Shown here piece after piece: positions 26,187 to 34,022 of a stretch of 64,000 nucleotides of DNA (its first letter is position 1; each line of letters opens with the position of its first letter). The stretch covers positions 124,001 to 188,000 of the forward strand of contig NZ_QBUK01000006.1 in NCBI RefSeq assembly GCF_003058265.1. Reading direction: 5' to 3'. The DNA is from Flagellimonas amoyensis (GTDB lineage: Bacteria; Bacteroidota; Bacteroidia; Flavobacteriales; Flavobacteriaceae). Below the pieces are notes generated by a model. That model did no database searches and was not told the DNA's origin. It saw only the letters and a program-made list of their open reading frames with translations. Position numbers and translations under genes: made by a program.

Positions 26187-26633
26187 TTACGGATTCTTGA
26201 TTTTTTTCCAGTTCTCGTCCGCCTTGGTTCTCAGGTCATTTGGAGATTCATCAAGCCATAAATCCAATGTATTGGTATGGCCCGCGTTGTAGAAGAGGTA
26301 AAGTTTTCCTTGCCGGACCTCAAAAGTTTCCGGGTTCACCCTTACCTTTTTTCCAGATACGGCCACCGCATAGGCACAATAACCTCCATATTCAGGTAGA
26401 TATCTTGTAGGCTCGGCCATGAACGTTTCCAAATGGGATTGGTTCTCAAACTTATATTTAACCCCATCATACTCGGTCGTGAATTGTTTTAGACCTTCCT
26501 TGGCCTTGCCTGAAAAATAGGAAACCACGTCATATCCATTGGCGGCATAGCCCTTTTGGGTATTGTAGTCAACGGTCTGTGCTTGGACCAAAGCCCCGAT
26601 GGTCAAAAAGAGGGTGAAGAATGCTTTTTTCAT
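26187..26633 (-). CDS. Secreted YHS-domain protein
   Basis: The 148-residue protein has a signal peptide (MKKAFFTLFLTIGALVQAQ) followed by a YHS-like domain. The hallmarks are YAANGYDVVSYFSGKAKEG, YKFENQSHLETFMAEPTRY and LPEYGGYCAYAVAVSGKKV with its single cysteine. YHS proteins are often associated with metal or copper handling; the function here is unknown. It should be periplasmic. It stands alone, 85 bases upstream of the LysE operon in the same orientation. Confidence 0.85.
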   Translation of the reverse strand: MKKAFFTLFLTIGALVQAQTVDYNTQKGYAANGYDVVSYFSGKAKEGLKQFTTEYDGVKYKFENQSHLETFMAEPTRYLPEYGGYCAYAVAVSGKKVRVNPETFEVRQGKLYLFYNAGHTNTLDLWLDESPNDLRTKADENWKKIKNP

Positions 26634-26953
26634 GTGTGCTTGTCTTTAGTTCCGTAAGCCAATAGGAGAAAATCCAGTGGTTTGGAATTGGGTTAGTCAG
26701 AAGGTTTTTTTATTCCTTTCACGGATTTGGGATAAATTCCAAACTGACCAGCTAGATTTCCAAGCTTTGGCACCATCAAAATAGGAATCATTTTTCCACA
26801 GGAAATCATTTCCCCTTCTTCAAACCGCCCATCCGTCAACCCAAAACAAGCATCCGTCAATTGAGCCAAAATTCCTCAGGACCATTTGCTAATTTGAAGG
26901 TCAAAAAGATTGGTTTTTGATTAAAAATCAATAGCATAACTAACATTCATTTT
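26634..26953. other. Gene-free gap holding the first copy of the duplicated upstream element
   Basis: This 320-base gap between the YHS gene and the first collagen-like gene has no plausible ORF. It contains the minus-strand promoter region of the YHS gene and, at 26806-26897, the first copy of a 92-base element that recurs at 27604-27695. Confidence 0.6.
26806..26897 (+). promoter_or_regulatory. Upstream element, copy 1, with 21-bp-spaced direct repeats
   Basis: The element is about 88% identical by eye to 27604-27695. CATCCGTCAA occurs at 26830-26839 and again at 26851-26860, exactly 21 bp apart (two helical turns). It is followed by a TAATTTG box at 26890-26896, one base short of the -7 consensus. 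The repeat would lie just upstream of the polymerase site, as expected for an activator dimer. The ATG of the first collagen-like gene is 57 bases downstream. Confidence 0.6.
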
Positions 26954-27541
26954 ATGAAAACAACACTCTTGAACATATCAAAAATGTCCCTCCTACTTTT
27001 CTTGGGGCTTGGCACTATCCTGATTTCCTGCACTGGTGAAGATGGTAAAGATGGGATCAACGGCGAAATGGGACCTGCTGGTCAGGATGGGAACGCCAAT
27101 GTAATCGTTTCCGATTGGATGCATATCTCATGGGGTACTGTAAACAGCGATGTACCTCCAACATCTGGACGAATGTATTTCCAAGAAATCCCAGGTATAG
27201 ACAACATTGAGGATTTCGTGAAAACCGGAGGGGTCATTCTCGTCTATTTAAAACATGGAATTATCCCAAACGGTGGCCTTGTCCATATATCTCTGCTTCC
27301 ATATCAAGACGGTTCCGATCACTTATATGCCTATATCTCAACAACTACAGCGCCACAAATTTACGTAACTGGGTTGGTTGTGCGTGCAGAATCAAGCGAT
27401 GTGACCCACTTTGAAAACAATGATGATTTTATGGTCAAATATGTAGTAGTACCCGCCAACATTGCACAAAACAGTGGCATGACCAGTCAAACTGCGAAGG
27501 ACTTTGACGAGGTTATCACTTTACTTGGGTTGAATCAATAG
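26954..27541 (+). CDS. Collagen-like lipoprotein 1 (6 Gly-X-Y triplets)
   Basis: The 195-residue lipoprotein has signal peptide and lipobox ILISC with Cys26. The collagen-like part begins straight after it: six Gly-X-Y triplets (GEDGKDGINGEMGPAGQD), then a globular domain of about 145 residues shared by all four paralogs (from SDWMHISWG to LLGLNQ). The acidic residues near the lipidated Cys resemble the flavobacterial lipoprotein export signal, so a surface position is likely. The domain is not one I can name. It is the first of four tandem paralogs and has the duplicated direct-repeat element 57 bases upstream. Confidence 0.8.
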   Translation: MKTTLLNISKMSLLLFLGLGTILISCTGEDGKDGINGEMGPAGQDGNANVIVSDWMHISWGTVNSDVPPTSGRMYFQEIPGIDNIEDFVKTGGVILVYLKHGIIPNGGLVHISLLPYQDGSDHLYAYISTTTAPQIYVTGLVVRAESSDVTHFENNDDFMVKYVVVPANIAQNSGMTSQTAKDFDEVITLLGLNQ

Positions 27542-27603
27542 GTTCAGTGGAATTGTTGTTCAGCATTTTTAAAAAAAAAAGGGGGGTTTTTACCTATCCA
27601 CAA

Positions 27604-27695
27604 TCACTTCCACTTCTTCAAACCGCCCATCCGTCAACCCAAAACGTGCATCCGTCAATTGGTCCAAAATTACTCAGCACCAGTTTCTAATTTTG
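27604..27695 (+). promoter_or_regulatory. Upstream element, copy 2, with 21-bp-spaced direct repeats and -7 box
   Basis: CATCCGTCAA occurs at 27628-27637 and 27649-27658, again 21 bp apart. TAATTTTG at 27688-27695 is an exact TAnnTTTG -7 box, 29 bases after the second repeat, so the repeat pair would occupy about -70 to -40. The geometry resembles LytTR-type sites (9-bp direct repeats with 12-bp spacers), though no regulator is identified. Confidence 0.65.
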
Positions 27696-27783
27696 GTTTC
27701 AGAAATGTATCGTCACAAATCCCAATGCTGATTTTTAAACCAATCTTTCCATTATTATACATACAAACTATATCCATTATATT

Positions 27784-28524
27784 ATGAAAAAAACACTTAT
27801 ACATCTTTCAAAAATGTCCCTTCTCCTTTTGTTGGGGATGGGCATATTCATCGTTTCCTGTTCGGGCGAAGATGGCACAGATGGAATCAACGGAGAAATG
27901 GGCATCCAAGGAACTCAAGGTCCACAAGGTGAACCTGGAACGCAAGGAGCACAGGGAGAACCCGGAACCCAAGGAGAACAAGGTCCCCAGGGAGAGCAGG
28001 GGGCTCAAGGTGAACAGGGGCCGCAAGGTGAGCAAGGAGCACAAGGCGAACCAGGAGCGCAAGGAGATCCTGGACAAGATGGGAGTGCCAATGTCATTGT
28101 TTCCGATTGGATGCACATCGTTTGGGATAATGTAGACAATTCTGTTCCTCCTACCTGGGGAGAAATGATTATCGAGGAGATTCCCGGCATCGATGACATC
28201 ACTGCTTTTTTGGATACCGGGGGAGTCGTTCTTTTTTATTTAAGACGTGATATCGGCCTCGCCACCTTTACAACACCACTCCCGCACCAAGATGGTTCTG
28301 AACACATCTTTTCATATGCTGTTACCTCTACCGATCCCAATATTTTTGTGCCTGGATTGGTCATACGAGGTGAATCAACCAATGTTTCCTCTATGGAAAA
28401 CAGCAATAATTATTTGATAAAGTATGTGATTGTCCCTGCCAACATTGCCCAAGCCAGCGGTCTGGCCAACAACATGCCCAAAAGTTTTGGTGAGGCAGCT
28501 ACTTTGCTTGGATTGCAGCAATGA
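27784..28524 (+). CDS. Collagen-like lipoprotein 2 (24 Gly-X-Y triplets)
   Basis: The 246-residue lipoprotein has Cys26 as lipidation site (lipobox FIVSC). An uninterrupted run of 24 Gly-X-Y triplets follows (residues 28-99), many of them GEQ, GAQ, GEP, GPQ and GTQ. The rest is the shared domain of about 145 residues ending LLGLQQ. Q and E/P-rich triplets are typical of bacterial collagens that form triple helices without hydroxyproline, so trimerisation is likely. The repeat DNA has an 18-base period of two triplets, which invites slippage. Its N-terminal DNA resembles gene 1 and its C-terminal DNA gene 4, suggesting a mosaic. Confidence 0.82.
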   Translation: MKKTLIHLSKMSLLLLLGMGIFIVSCSGEDGTDGINGEMGIQGTQGPQGEPGTQGAQGEPGTQGEQGPQGEQGAQGEQGPQGEQGAQGEPGAQGDPGQDGSANVIVSDWMHIVWDNVDNSVPPTWGEMIIEEIPGIDDITAFLDTGGVVLFYLRRDIGLATFTTPLPHQDGSEHIFSYAVTSTDPNIFVPGLVIRGESTNVSSMENSNNYLIKYVIVPANIAQASGLANNMPKSFGEAATLLGLQQ

Positions 28525-28674
28525 GTTTGTATTCAGGCAGAAAAGATTGGATTTGTCATTTTGAAATTAATTGATTGCACTTCCCAATTTTCGCACAAAA
28601 AAAGGGGGCAACAGAACCCCAATACTTTAACCGTAAACACCAATATCATACACGCTTAACCAACCAATTAATTT

Positions 28675-29253
28675 ATGAGAACTACTCTTCTAAATCTATC
28701 AAAATTGGTGCTTTTCCTTTTATTAGGGCTTGGCACTACCTTTATTTCATGCTCTGGAGAAGATGGCAAAGATGGAATTAATGGGAACATTGGACCCCAA
28801 GGACCTGCTGGACAGGATGGAAAAGATGGTATTTCCAACATTATGACATCAGATTGGTTTATAATAAATTGGACGACTGCCGAACCCACATACAGCACAA
28901 TGCAGGTTGAAGTGCCTGAAGTGGACATAGAAACATTCATCGCTGACGGTGGAGTAGTATTGATATACCTTAAAATAATAGATGACTACCCCACGTCTTA
29001 TATACTGCCATTTGAGTTTAACAATGTCAACCTTTATTATGGGATAACAAATATTCCAGATGGGTTTAAAGGTATCCTAATTACGTTGAGAGATACCGAT
29101 AATAATGGAGCTTACTTAGAAGTCCAAAATAACCCTGATTACATGCTCCGCTATGTGCTAATACCTGTCAACATGATACAGGGCAGTGACTTGGTCAACA
29201 AAATGCCTGAGAGTTTTGATGTCGCAGCTGTGTTACTTGGATTGGACAATTGA
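28675..29253 (+). CDS. Collagen-like lipoprotein 3 (8 Gly-X-Y triplets)
   Basis: The 192-residue paralog has lipobox FISC with Cys26 and eight Gly-X-Y triplets (GEDGKDGINGNIGPQGPAGQ onwards). Its C-terminal domain is the most diverged of the four (SDWFIINWT...LLGLDN) but keeps the SDW opening, the central GGVVLIYL strand and the closing VNKMPESFDVAAVLLGL block. It starts 150 bases after gene 2 and lacks the direct-repeat element, so it may depend on read-through or on a separate promoter. The function is unknown. Confidence 0.78.
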   Translation: MRTTLLNLSKLVLFLLLGLGTTFISCSGEDGKDGINGNIGPQGPAGQDGKDGISNIMTSDWFIINWTTAEPTYSTMQVEVPEVDIETFIADGGVVLIYLKIIDDYPTSYILPFEFNNVNLYYGITNIPDGFKGILITLRDTDNNGAYLEVQNNPDYMLRYVLIPVNMIQGSDLVNKMPESFDVAAVLLGLDN

Positions 29254-29299
29254 TGCATCACTATCAAACACAGCCCTTTATTAATTTTTAATTCAATTT

Positions 29300-29905
29300 A
29301 TGAAAACAATTCTTTTAAATCTATCAAAAATGGCCCTTTACGCTTTTTTTGGGCTTAGCATCACCTTGGTTTCCTGTTCCGGAGAAGATGGCAAGGACGG
29401 GGCCAATGGTGAAATGGGAGCCCAAGGAGACGCTGGTAAAGACGGCCAAGACGGCCAAGATGGGAATGCGAATGTTATCGTATCCGATTGGACGCAAATT
29501 GTTTGGGACAATGTAAACAACAATGTCCCTCCTACTTTTGGACAAATGCTTATTGAGGAAATACCGGGAATAACAGATATTCAAGCCTTCTTGGAAACTG
29601 GCGGTGTAATCCTAGTTTACTTAAAGCTTGATTTTGGTTTGGGCTCAATTACTGTATTGCTTCCATATCAAGATGGTTCCGATAACATCTACACATACAT
29701 CGCAACCTCCGAAAACCCTAATTTTCATACAGCAGCATTGGTCATCGCCGGTGAATCAGACGATGTGAGCCAACTTGAGAACAGTGACACCTATTTGATA
29801 AGGTATGTGATTGTCCCTGCCAACATTGCTCAAGCCACTGATTTGGTCAACCACATGCCCGAAAGTTTTGGTGAGGCAACCACTTTGCTCGGATTGGAGC
29901 AATAA
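29300..29905 (+). CDS. Collagen-like lipoprotein 4 (9 Gly-X-Y triplets)
   Basis: The 201-residue paralog has lipobox TLVSC with Cys26 and nine Gly-X-Y triplets with three GxD units. The shared domain is closest to that of gene 2; the DNA identity includes a 27-base exact stretch (28422-28448 and 29803-29829). Only 46 bases separate it from gene 3, so genes 3 and 4 are probably one transcript. A long-loop hairpin and a bidirectional terminator lie downstream. Likely surface exposed like its paralogs. Confidence 0.8.
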   Translation: MKTILLNLSKMALYAFFGLSITLVSCSGEDGKDGANGEMGAQGDAGKDGQDGQDGNANVIVSDWTQIVWDNVNNNVPPTFGQMLIEEIPGITDIQAFLETGGVILVYLKLDFGLGSITVLLPYQDGSDNIYTYIATSENPNFHTAALVIAGESDDVSQLENSDTYLIRYVIVPANIAQATDLVNHMPESFGEATTLLGLEQ

Positions 29906-29932
29906 GCCATCAACTCATTTTTTTCATTCATG

Positions 29933-29985
29933 CCCGGCGGACGTTCCCATACCATACCATCTTTGTCCGTCGGGTAATTTTTTTA
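29933..29985 (+). terminator. Long-loop hairpin after the collagen-like genes
   Basis: CCCGGCGGAC (29933-29942) pairs with GTCCGTCGGG (29965-29974), with one wobble, and is followed by a T-rich stretch. The 22-base loop is longer than usual, so it may be a repeat as well as a terminator. Confidence 0.45.
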
Positions 29986-29996
29986 GGCCATTATAA

Positions 29997-30023
29997 AAAA
30001 AGCAGGCATTTTGCCTGCTTTTT
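29997..30023. terminator. Bidirectional terminator between collagen-like genes and tRNA-Arg
   Basis: AAAAAGCAGGCA pairs perfectly with TGCCTGCTTTTT around TTT, giving T-runs on both strands. It can end the plus-strand lipoprotein transcript and the minus-strand tRNA transcript, which ends 11 bases away. Confidence 0.8.
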
Positions 30024-30033
30024 GATGTATTTG

Positions 30034-30107
30034 TGACCGCGGGAGGATTCGAACCCCCAACCCTCAGAGCCGAAATCTGATATTCTATCCAGTTGAACTA
30101 CGCGGCC
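30034..30107 (-). tRNA. tRNA-Arg (anticodon TCG)
   Basis: On the minus strand a full cloverleaf can be drawn: acceptor GGCCGCG/CGCGGTC with discriminator A, a D-arm GTTC/GAAT, an anticodon stem TCAGA/TCTGA with the 7-base loop TTTCGGC (anticodon TCG), a 5-base variable loop and a T-arm GGGGG-TTCGAAT-CCTCC. No CCA is encoded. It reads CGA and probably other CGN arginine codons. It lies immediately downstream of yqeY (same strand) and a terminator follows. Confidence 0.93.
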
Positions 30108-30118
30108 ATTATCTTATG

Positions 30119-30577
30119 TTACGAACTTAATTTTGCCTTTACGATGTTGGAAATGGTCTTTCCATCGGCCTGACCTGCCAATTCCTTGGAAACGATGCCC
30201 ATCACCTTGCCCATATCCTGCATTCCCGAAGCACCAACTGATTCAATGGTTTTGAGCACCACTTTTTCAACTTCTTCCTCCGACAATTGTTCGGGCAAGA
30301 ATTTCTCGATCACCGCGACTTGTGCAAGCTCTGGACCTGCCAAGTCTTCCCTTCCTTGTTGTTGGAAGATTGCAGCACTGTCCTTTCGCTGTTTTACCAG
30401 CTTCTGGATCAATTTCACTTCTTCCTCCTCCGAAAGTTCGGCACCAGCACCTGTTTCCGTCTTTGCCAACAAAATGGCCGACTTGATGGCACGCAATGAT
30501 TCCAAGGCAACAGTATCCTTTGCCTTCATGGCCACCTTCATTTCTGTCATTACCTTTTCCTGCAAACCCATTTCCAT
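30119..30577 (-). CDS. GatB/YqeY domain protein
   Basis: The 152-residue helical protein is the stand-alone YqeY form of the C-terminal tRNA-binding domain of amidotransferase subunit GatB. The block LRAIKSAILLAKTE, the KLVKQRKDSAAIFQQQGREDLA stretch and the KVMGIVSKELAGQADGKTISNIVKAKL end are typical. Its role is not established, but tRNA interaction is plausible. It follows ftsZ after 95 bases that hold a terminator, as in related genomes, and lies just upstream of the tRNA gene. Confidence 0.9.
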   Translation of the reverse strand: MEMGLQEKVMTEMKVAMKAKDTVALESLRAIKSAILLAKTETGAGAELSEEEEVKLIQKLVKQRKDSAAIFQQQGREDLAGPELAQVAVIEKFLPEQLSEEEVEKVVLKTIESVGASGMQDMGKVMGIVSKELAGQADGKTISNIVKAKLSS

Positions 30578-30591
30578 CTATTTTGGGCTGC

Positions 30592-30633
30592 GAAGATAAA
30601 AAATAAACCCGAAAGTATCTCAACTTTCGGGTT
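30592..30633 (-). terminator. ftsZ / dcw-cluster terminator
   Basis: On the minus strand AACCCGAAAGT pairs with ACTTTCGGGTT around TGAGAT and is followed by a T-rich tail. It ends the long division and cell-wall transcript 40 bases after the ftsZ stop. Confidence 0.85.
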
Positions 30634-30672
30634 CATGCTTCCATTAAAAAATGGATGTCAATTTAAACACTA

Positions 30673-32655
30673 CTAATCAACATTATCGTGTAAAAATGAG
30701 TTGTTGGAACGCAACTGTAGATCATCGTTGCTATCCTCGCCCAATGTGGTCCTGGAAACCTTCTGTTCCTTGGGAACATCGTTCAGGTCCACACCTTGGC
30801 GCTTGTATGCCGGTTGTTTCTCGATTTCGTCTATGCTGTTCCTGTTGTTCTGGAACTTATAGTTGAAATTTTTCAGTTTTCTTCGTCGTTCGTCCGCCCT
30901 ATCCTTTAGAAGATCGCTGATGGAACTGTTGAAGGGATCCATACTGTCCGTGGTCTCCTCTTGTTGATGGGAGGCCTCCATTTTCAAGGTCTTTTTCTCG
31001 AAAACGAGTTCGTTTTCCACCAATTTGGGCTCGTGGGTCTCCGCCATGGACTTGGCACCGGTCAACTTGGTCTCCAGTTCCATGTACTCTTCCAGATTGT
31101 AGCGGGTCTCTCCCTGCTTATTGTACTCCAGAACAGGTTTTACCTCCACATATTCATTCACCCTCACATCTCCAATACCATCATCCAGGTTGAATGTGAC
31201 CGTGTGCTCCCTTTCATCCTCTTCTTCCTCTACTTCATTGTGGAGGGGCATGTCAAAGCTCAAGGTAAATTGATCTTCCTGGGACTTGGGAGCAACCACT
31301 TCGGGTTCCACTACTTCTATATTGTTGATGATATTTTTGGCCTCAATGATGATAAAGTCGTCTTCCACATATTCAGGGACCACTTCTTCATAAAAAACAT
31401 TGAAATTGCGGATATAGCTTGTGGTGGGCACCAAATCTGGTTCTTGTGTCTTGGCCTTGGGTGCAACGCGCTGCTCCACTTCCTCTTCCTTCATTTCCAA
31501 AGTATGCTTCACCACGGTAGGTTCCGGCTCTGGTTCCACCACGGGAGCCTTTTCTACCTTAACCTCCTGTACCGCTGTGGCCTCGGGAGTCAAATCTTGT
31601 TGTGCGGTCTGCTCGTCCTCCAATGTATAGAATACCTTTTTGGATTCTGTGTTCACAATATTGTCCTGCTGGTCCACATTGAAACCAGTGGCGATCACGG
31701 TCACAGCAATGGCCTCGCCCAGGTTCTCGTCCTCACCCACACCCATAATGATGTTGGCGCCATGTCCGGCCTCTATCTGGATATGGTCATTGATTTCTCC
31801 GATTTCATCAATGGTGATTTCCTGCGAACCGGAAACAATCAGCAACAGTACATTTTTGGCACCATTGATCTTATTGTCGTTCAGCAATGGGGAATCCAGT
31901 GCCTTCATGATGGCCTCTGTGGCCCTTGCAGAACCTGATGCCACGGCAGATCCCATAATGGCCGTTCCACTGTTGGAAAGTACAGTCTTGGCATCCCTAA
32001 GGTCAATGTTCTGTGTATAGTGGTGCGTGATGACTTCTGCGATACCCCTTGCCGCAGTGGCCAACACTTCGTCCGCTTTTGAGAAGCCGGCCTTAAACCC
32101 AAGATTGCCGTACACTTCACGAAGTTTGTTGTTGTTGATCACGATGAGCGAATCCACATTCGCCCTCAATTTTTCTATCCCCAATTGTGCTTGCTTGTTA
32201 CGCATGGCCCCTTCAAACTGGAACGGAATGGTAACGATGCCCACAGTAAGGATGTCCAGTTCCTTGGCCAGTTTGGCCAAAATGGGTGCGGCCCCGGTAC
32301 CGGTTCCCCCTCCCATACCTGCAGTGATAAAGGCCATTTTGGTATTGTGTCCCAACATACCCTTGATCTCTTCCATACTCTCCAAGGCAGCCTGTTCCCC
32401 TACATCGGGGTTGGCCCCTGCGCCTAGACCTTCGGTCAGGGAGACCCCTAACTGGATCTTGTTGGGCACAGAGCTGTTCTGCAAAGCTTGGGCATCGGTG
32501 TTGCAGATCACGAAATCCACTCCATTGATGCCTGCCTGGAACATGTGGTTGATGGCGTTGCTACCGCCGCCTCCTACTCCTATTACCTTTATTACGTTGC
32601 TCTTGTTCTTGGGCAAATCAAAAGCGATGTTGTCAAATTCAGTGTTCTTACTCAT
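30673..32655 (-). CDS. ftsZ: Cell division protein FtsZ, long form
   Basis: FtsZ is the tubulin-like GTPase that forms the division ring. The N-terminal GTPase domain (about residues 1-330) has GGGGSNAINHM, the tubulin signature GGGTGTGAAPILAKLAKE and the T7-loop region NIDLRDAKTVL. The protein is 660 residues, far longer than the 380-400 of most bacteria. The extra length is an acidic, low-complexity linker (about 340-610) typical of flavobacteria. A candidate C-terminal conserved peptide, QPAYKRQGVDL, is followed by a further 35-residue tail. It is the last gene of the dcw cluster; a terminator follows. Confidence 0.97.
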   Translation of the reverse strand: MSKNTEFDNIAFDLPKNKSNVIKVIGVGGGGSNAINHMFQAGINGVDFVICNTDAQALQNSSVPNKIQLGVSLTEGLGAGANPDVGEQAALESMEEIKGMLGHNTKMAFITAGMGGGTGTGAAPILAKLAKELDILTVGIVTIPFQFEGAMRNKQAQLGIEKLRANVDSLIVINNNKLREVYGNLGFKAGFSKADEVLATAARGIAEVITHHYTQNIDLRDAKTVLSNSGTAIMGSAVASGSARATEAIMKALDSPLLNDNKINGAKNVLLLIVSGSQEITIDEIGEINDHIQIEAGHGANIIMGVGEDENLGEAIAVTVIATGFNVDQQDNIVNTESKKVFYTLEDEQTAQQDLTPEATAVQEVKVEKAPVVEPEPEPTVVKHTLEMKEEEVEQRVAPKAKTQEPDLVPTTSYIRNFNVFYEEVVPEYVEDDFIIIEAKNIINNIEVVEPEVVAPKSQEDQFTLSFDMPLHNEVEEEEDEREHTVTFNLDDGIGDVRVNEYVEVKPVLEYNKQGETRYNLEEYMELETKLTGAKSMAETHEPKLVENELVFEKKTLKMEASHQQEETTDSMDPFNSSISDLLKDRADERRRKLKNFNYKFQNNRNSIDEIEKQPAYKRQGVDLNDVPKEQKVSRTTLGEDSNDDLQLRSNNSFLHDNVD

Positions 32656-32684
32656 GACAGTTGTGTTTCGTTAATGGGGTTATA

Positions 32685-34019
32685 TTATTCTGCGTTGTCC
32701 AAAAAGTCCTTCAGCTTCTCGGACCATTTGTCAAAAATGGATTTTCTGTCCTTGTGTGAGGTGGTCATGGTGGCCTCCGCCCCTACATGCTCCTGCTCCA
32801 CCAATACCTTTTCCTCTTCTTTTGGCGCTTCTTGCTGATCTACCACTTTGCCCATTGTTTTGGACTCCAAGGCGTTCATCAACAGTCCTACCGCTGTCGC
32901 ATACAACGGACTGGCAATTTCCTCATCGGAATCGCCCGCCAAATGTTCGTTGGGATAACCGATTCGGGTATCCATCCCGGTGATGTACTCCACCAATTGT
33001 TTCAAGTGCTTCAATTGGCTTCCGCCACCGGTCAATACGATTCCGGCGATCAATTTTTTCTTCTGGTCCTCATGACCGTAGTTCTTGATCTCCACATAGA
33101 CCTGCTCTATGATCTCCACCACTCTTGCGTGGATGATCTTGGAAAGGTTCTTCAAGGTGATTTCCTTGGGCTCCCTTCCCCTCAGACCTGGAATGGAGAC
33201 AATCTCGTTGTCCTTGTTCTCACCCGGCCATGCGGAACCGAATTTGATTTTCAACAGTTCTGCCTGCTTTTCAATGATGGAACAGCCTTCTTTGATGTCT
33301 TCAGTGATCACGTTGCCCCCAAAAGGGATAACGGAGGTATGGCGAATGATCCCATCCTTGAAAATGGCAAGGTCCGTGGTTCCACCACCTATATCGATAA
33401 GGGCAACGCCCGCTTCTTTTTCTTCTTGGCTCAGAACGGCTTCTGCAGAGGCCAAAGGCTCCAAGGTGATGTTGCCCAGGTCCAGTCCGGCACTTTTGAT
33501 GCACCTTCCTATGTTCTTGATGGATGATACTTGGCCGACCACTACATGGAAATTGGCCTCCAAACGGCCACCATACATTCCTTTTGGTTCTTTGATTTCG
33601 GACTGGCCGTCCACTTTGTATTCCTGTGGCAGTACATGGATGATTTCCTCACCGGGAAGCATGACCAGTTTGTAAACTTGGTTGCAAAGCCTGTCCAGAT
33701 CGTCATTGTTGATGACTTCCTCGGAATTAGGCCTGGTGATGTAGTCACTGTGCTGAAGGCTGCGTATGTGCTGTCCGGCAATGCCCACAACAACGGAACC
33801 TATTTTTAGACCAGAGTTCAGTTCTGCCTGCTCCACTGCTTGCTGAATGGAGGAGATGGTCTGCGTGATGTTGTTCACCACCCCTCTGTGCACGCCCAGA
33901 CTTTTGGACTTGCCCATGCCCAGAACCTCAATTTTTCCATACTCGTTCTCCCTACCAATGATCGCTACGATCTTGGTGGTTCCAATATCCAACCCAACTG
34001 AATAATTACCCTGTTCCAT
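32685..34019 (-). CDS. ftsA: Cell division protein FtsA
   Basis: FtsA is the actin-like ATPase that tethers FtsZ to the membrane and recruits later division proteins. The 444 residues contain the phosphate motif GLDIGTTKIVAIIG at the N-terminus, LIDIGGGTTDLAIF, and GIVLTGGGSQLKHL for adenosine binding. The C-terminal RKSIFDKWSEKLKDFLDNAE is the amphipathic membrane-targeting helix. It lies 29 bases upstream of ftsZ and 3 bases after ftsQ. Confidence 0.97.
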   Translation of the reverse strand: MEQGNYSVGLDIGTTKIVAIIGRENEYGKIEVLGMGKSKSLGVHRGVVNNITQTISSIQQAVEQAELNSGLKIGSVVVGIAGQHIRSLQHSDYITRPNSEEVINNDDLDRLCNQVYKLVMLPGEEIIHVLPQEYKVDGQSEIKEPKGMYGGRLEANFHVVVGQVSSIKNIGRCIKSAGLDLGNITLEPLASAEAVLSQEEKEAGVALIDIGGGTTDLAIFKDGIIRHTSVIPFGGNVITEDIKEGCSIIEKQAELLKIKFGSAWPGENKDNEIVSIPGLRGREPKEITLKNLSKIIHARVVEIIEQVYVEIKNYGHEDQKKKLIAGIVLTGGGSQLKHLKQLVEYITGMDTRIGYPNEHLAGDSDEEIASPLYATAVGLLMNALESKTMGKVVDQQEAPKEEEKVLVEQEHVGAEATMTTSHKDRKSIFDKWSEKLKDFLDNAE

Positions 34020-34022
34020 ATC

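Noticed and set aside
26634..26953. Riboswitch before the first collagen-like gene
   Set aside because: No conserved aptamer fold was visible; the sequence is better explained by the duplicated direct-repeat element.
30961..31938. 325-residue open frame opposite ftsZ
   Set aside because: It is antisense to the acidic linker of ftsZ and reads as Phe/His/Leu-rich shadow sequence; no promoter or family match.
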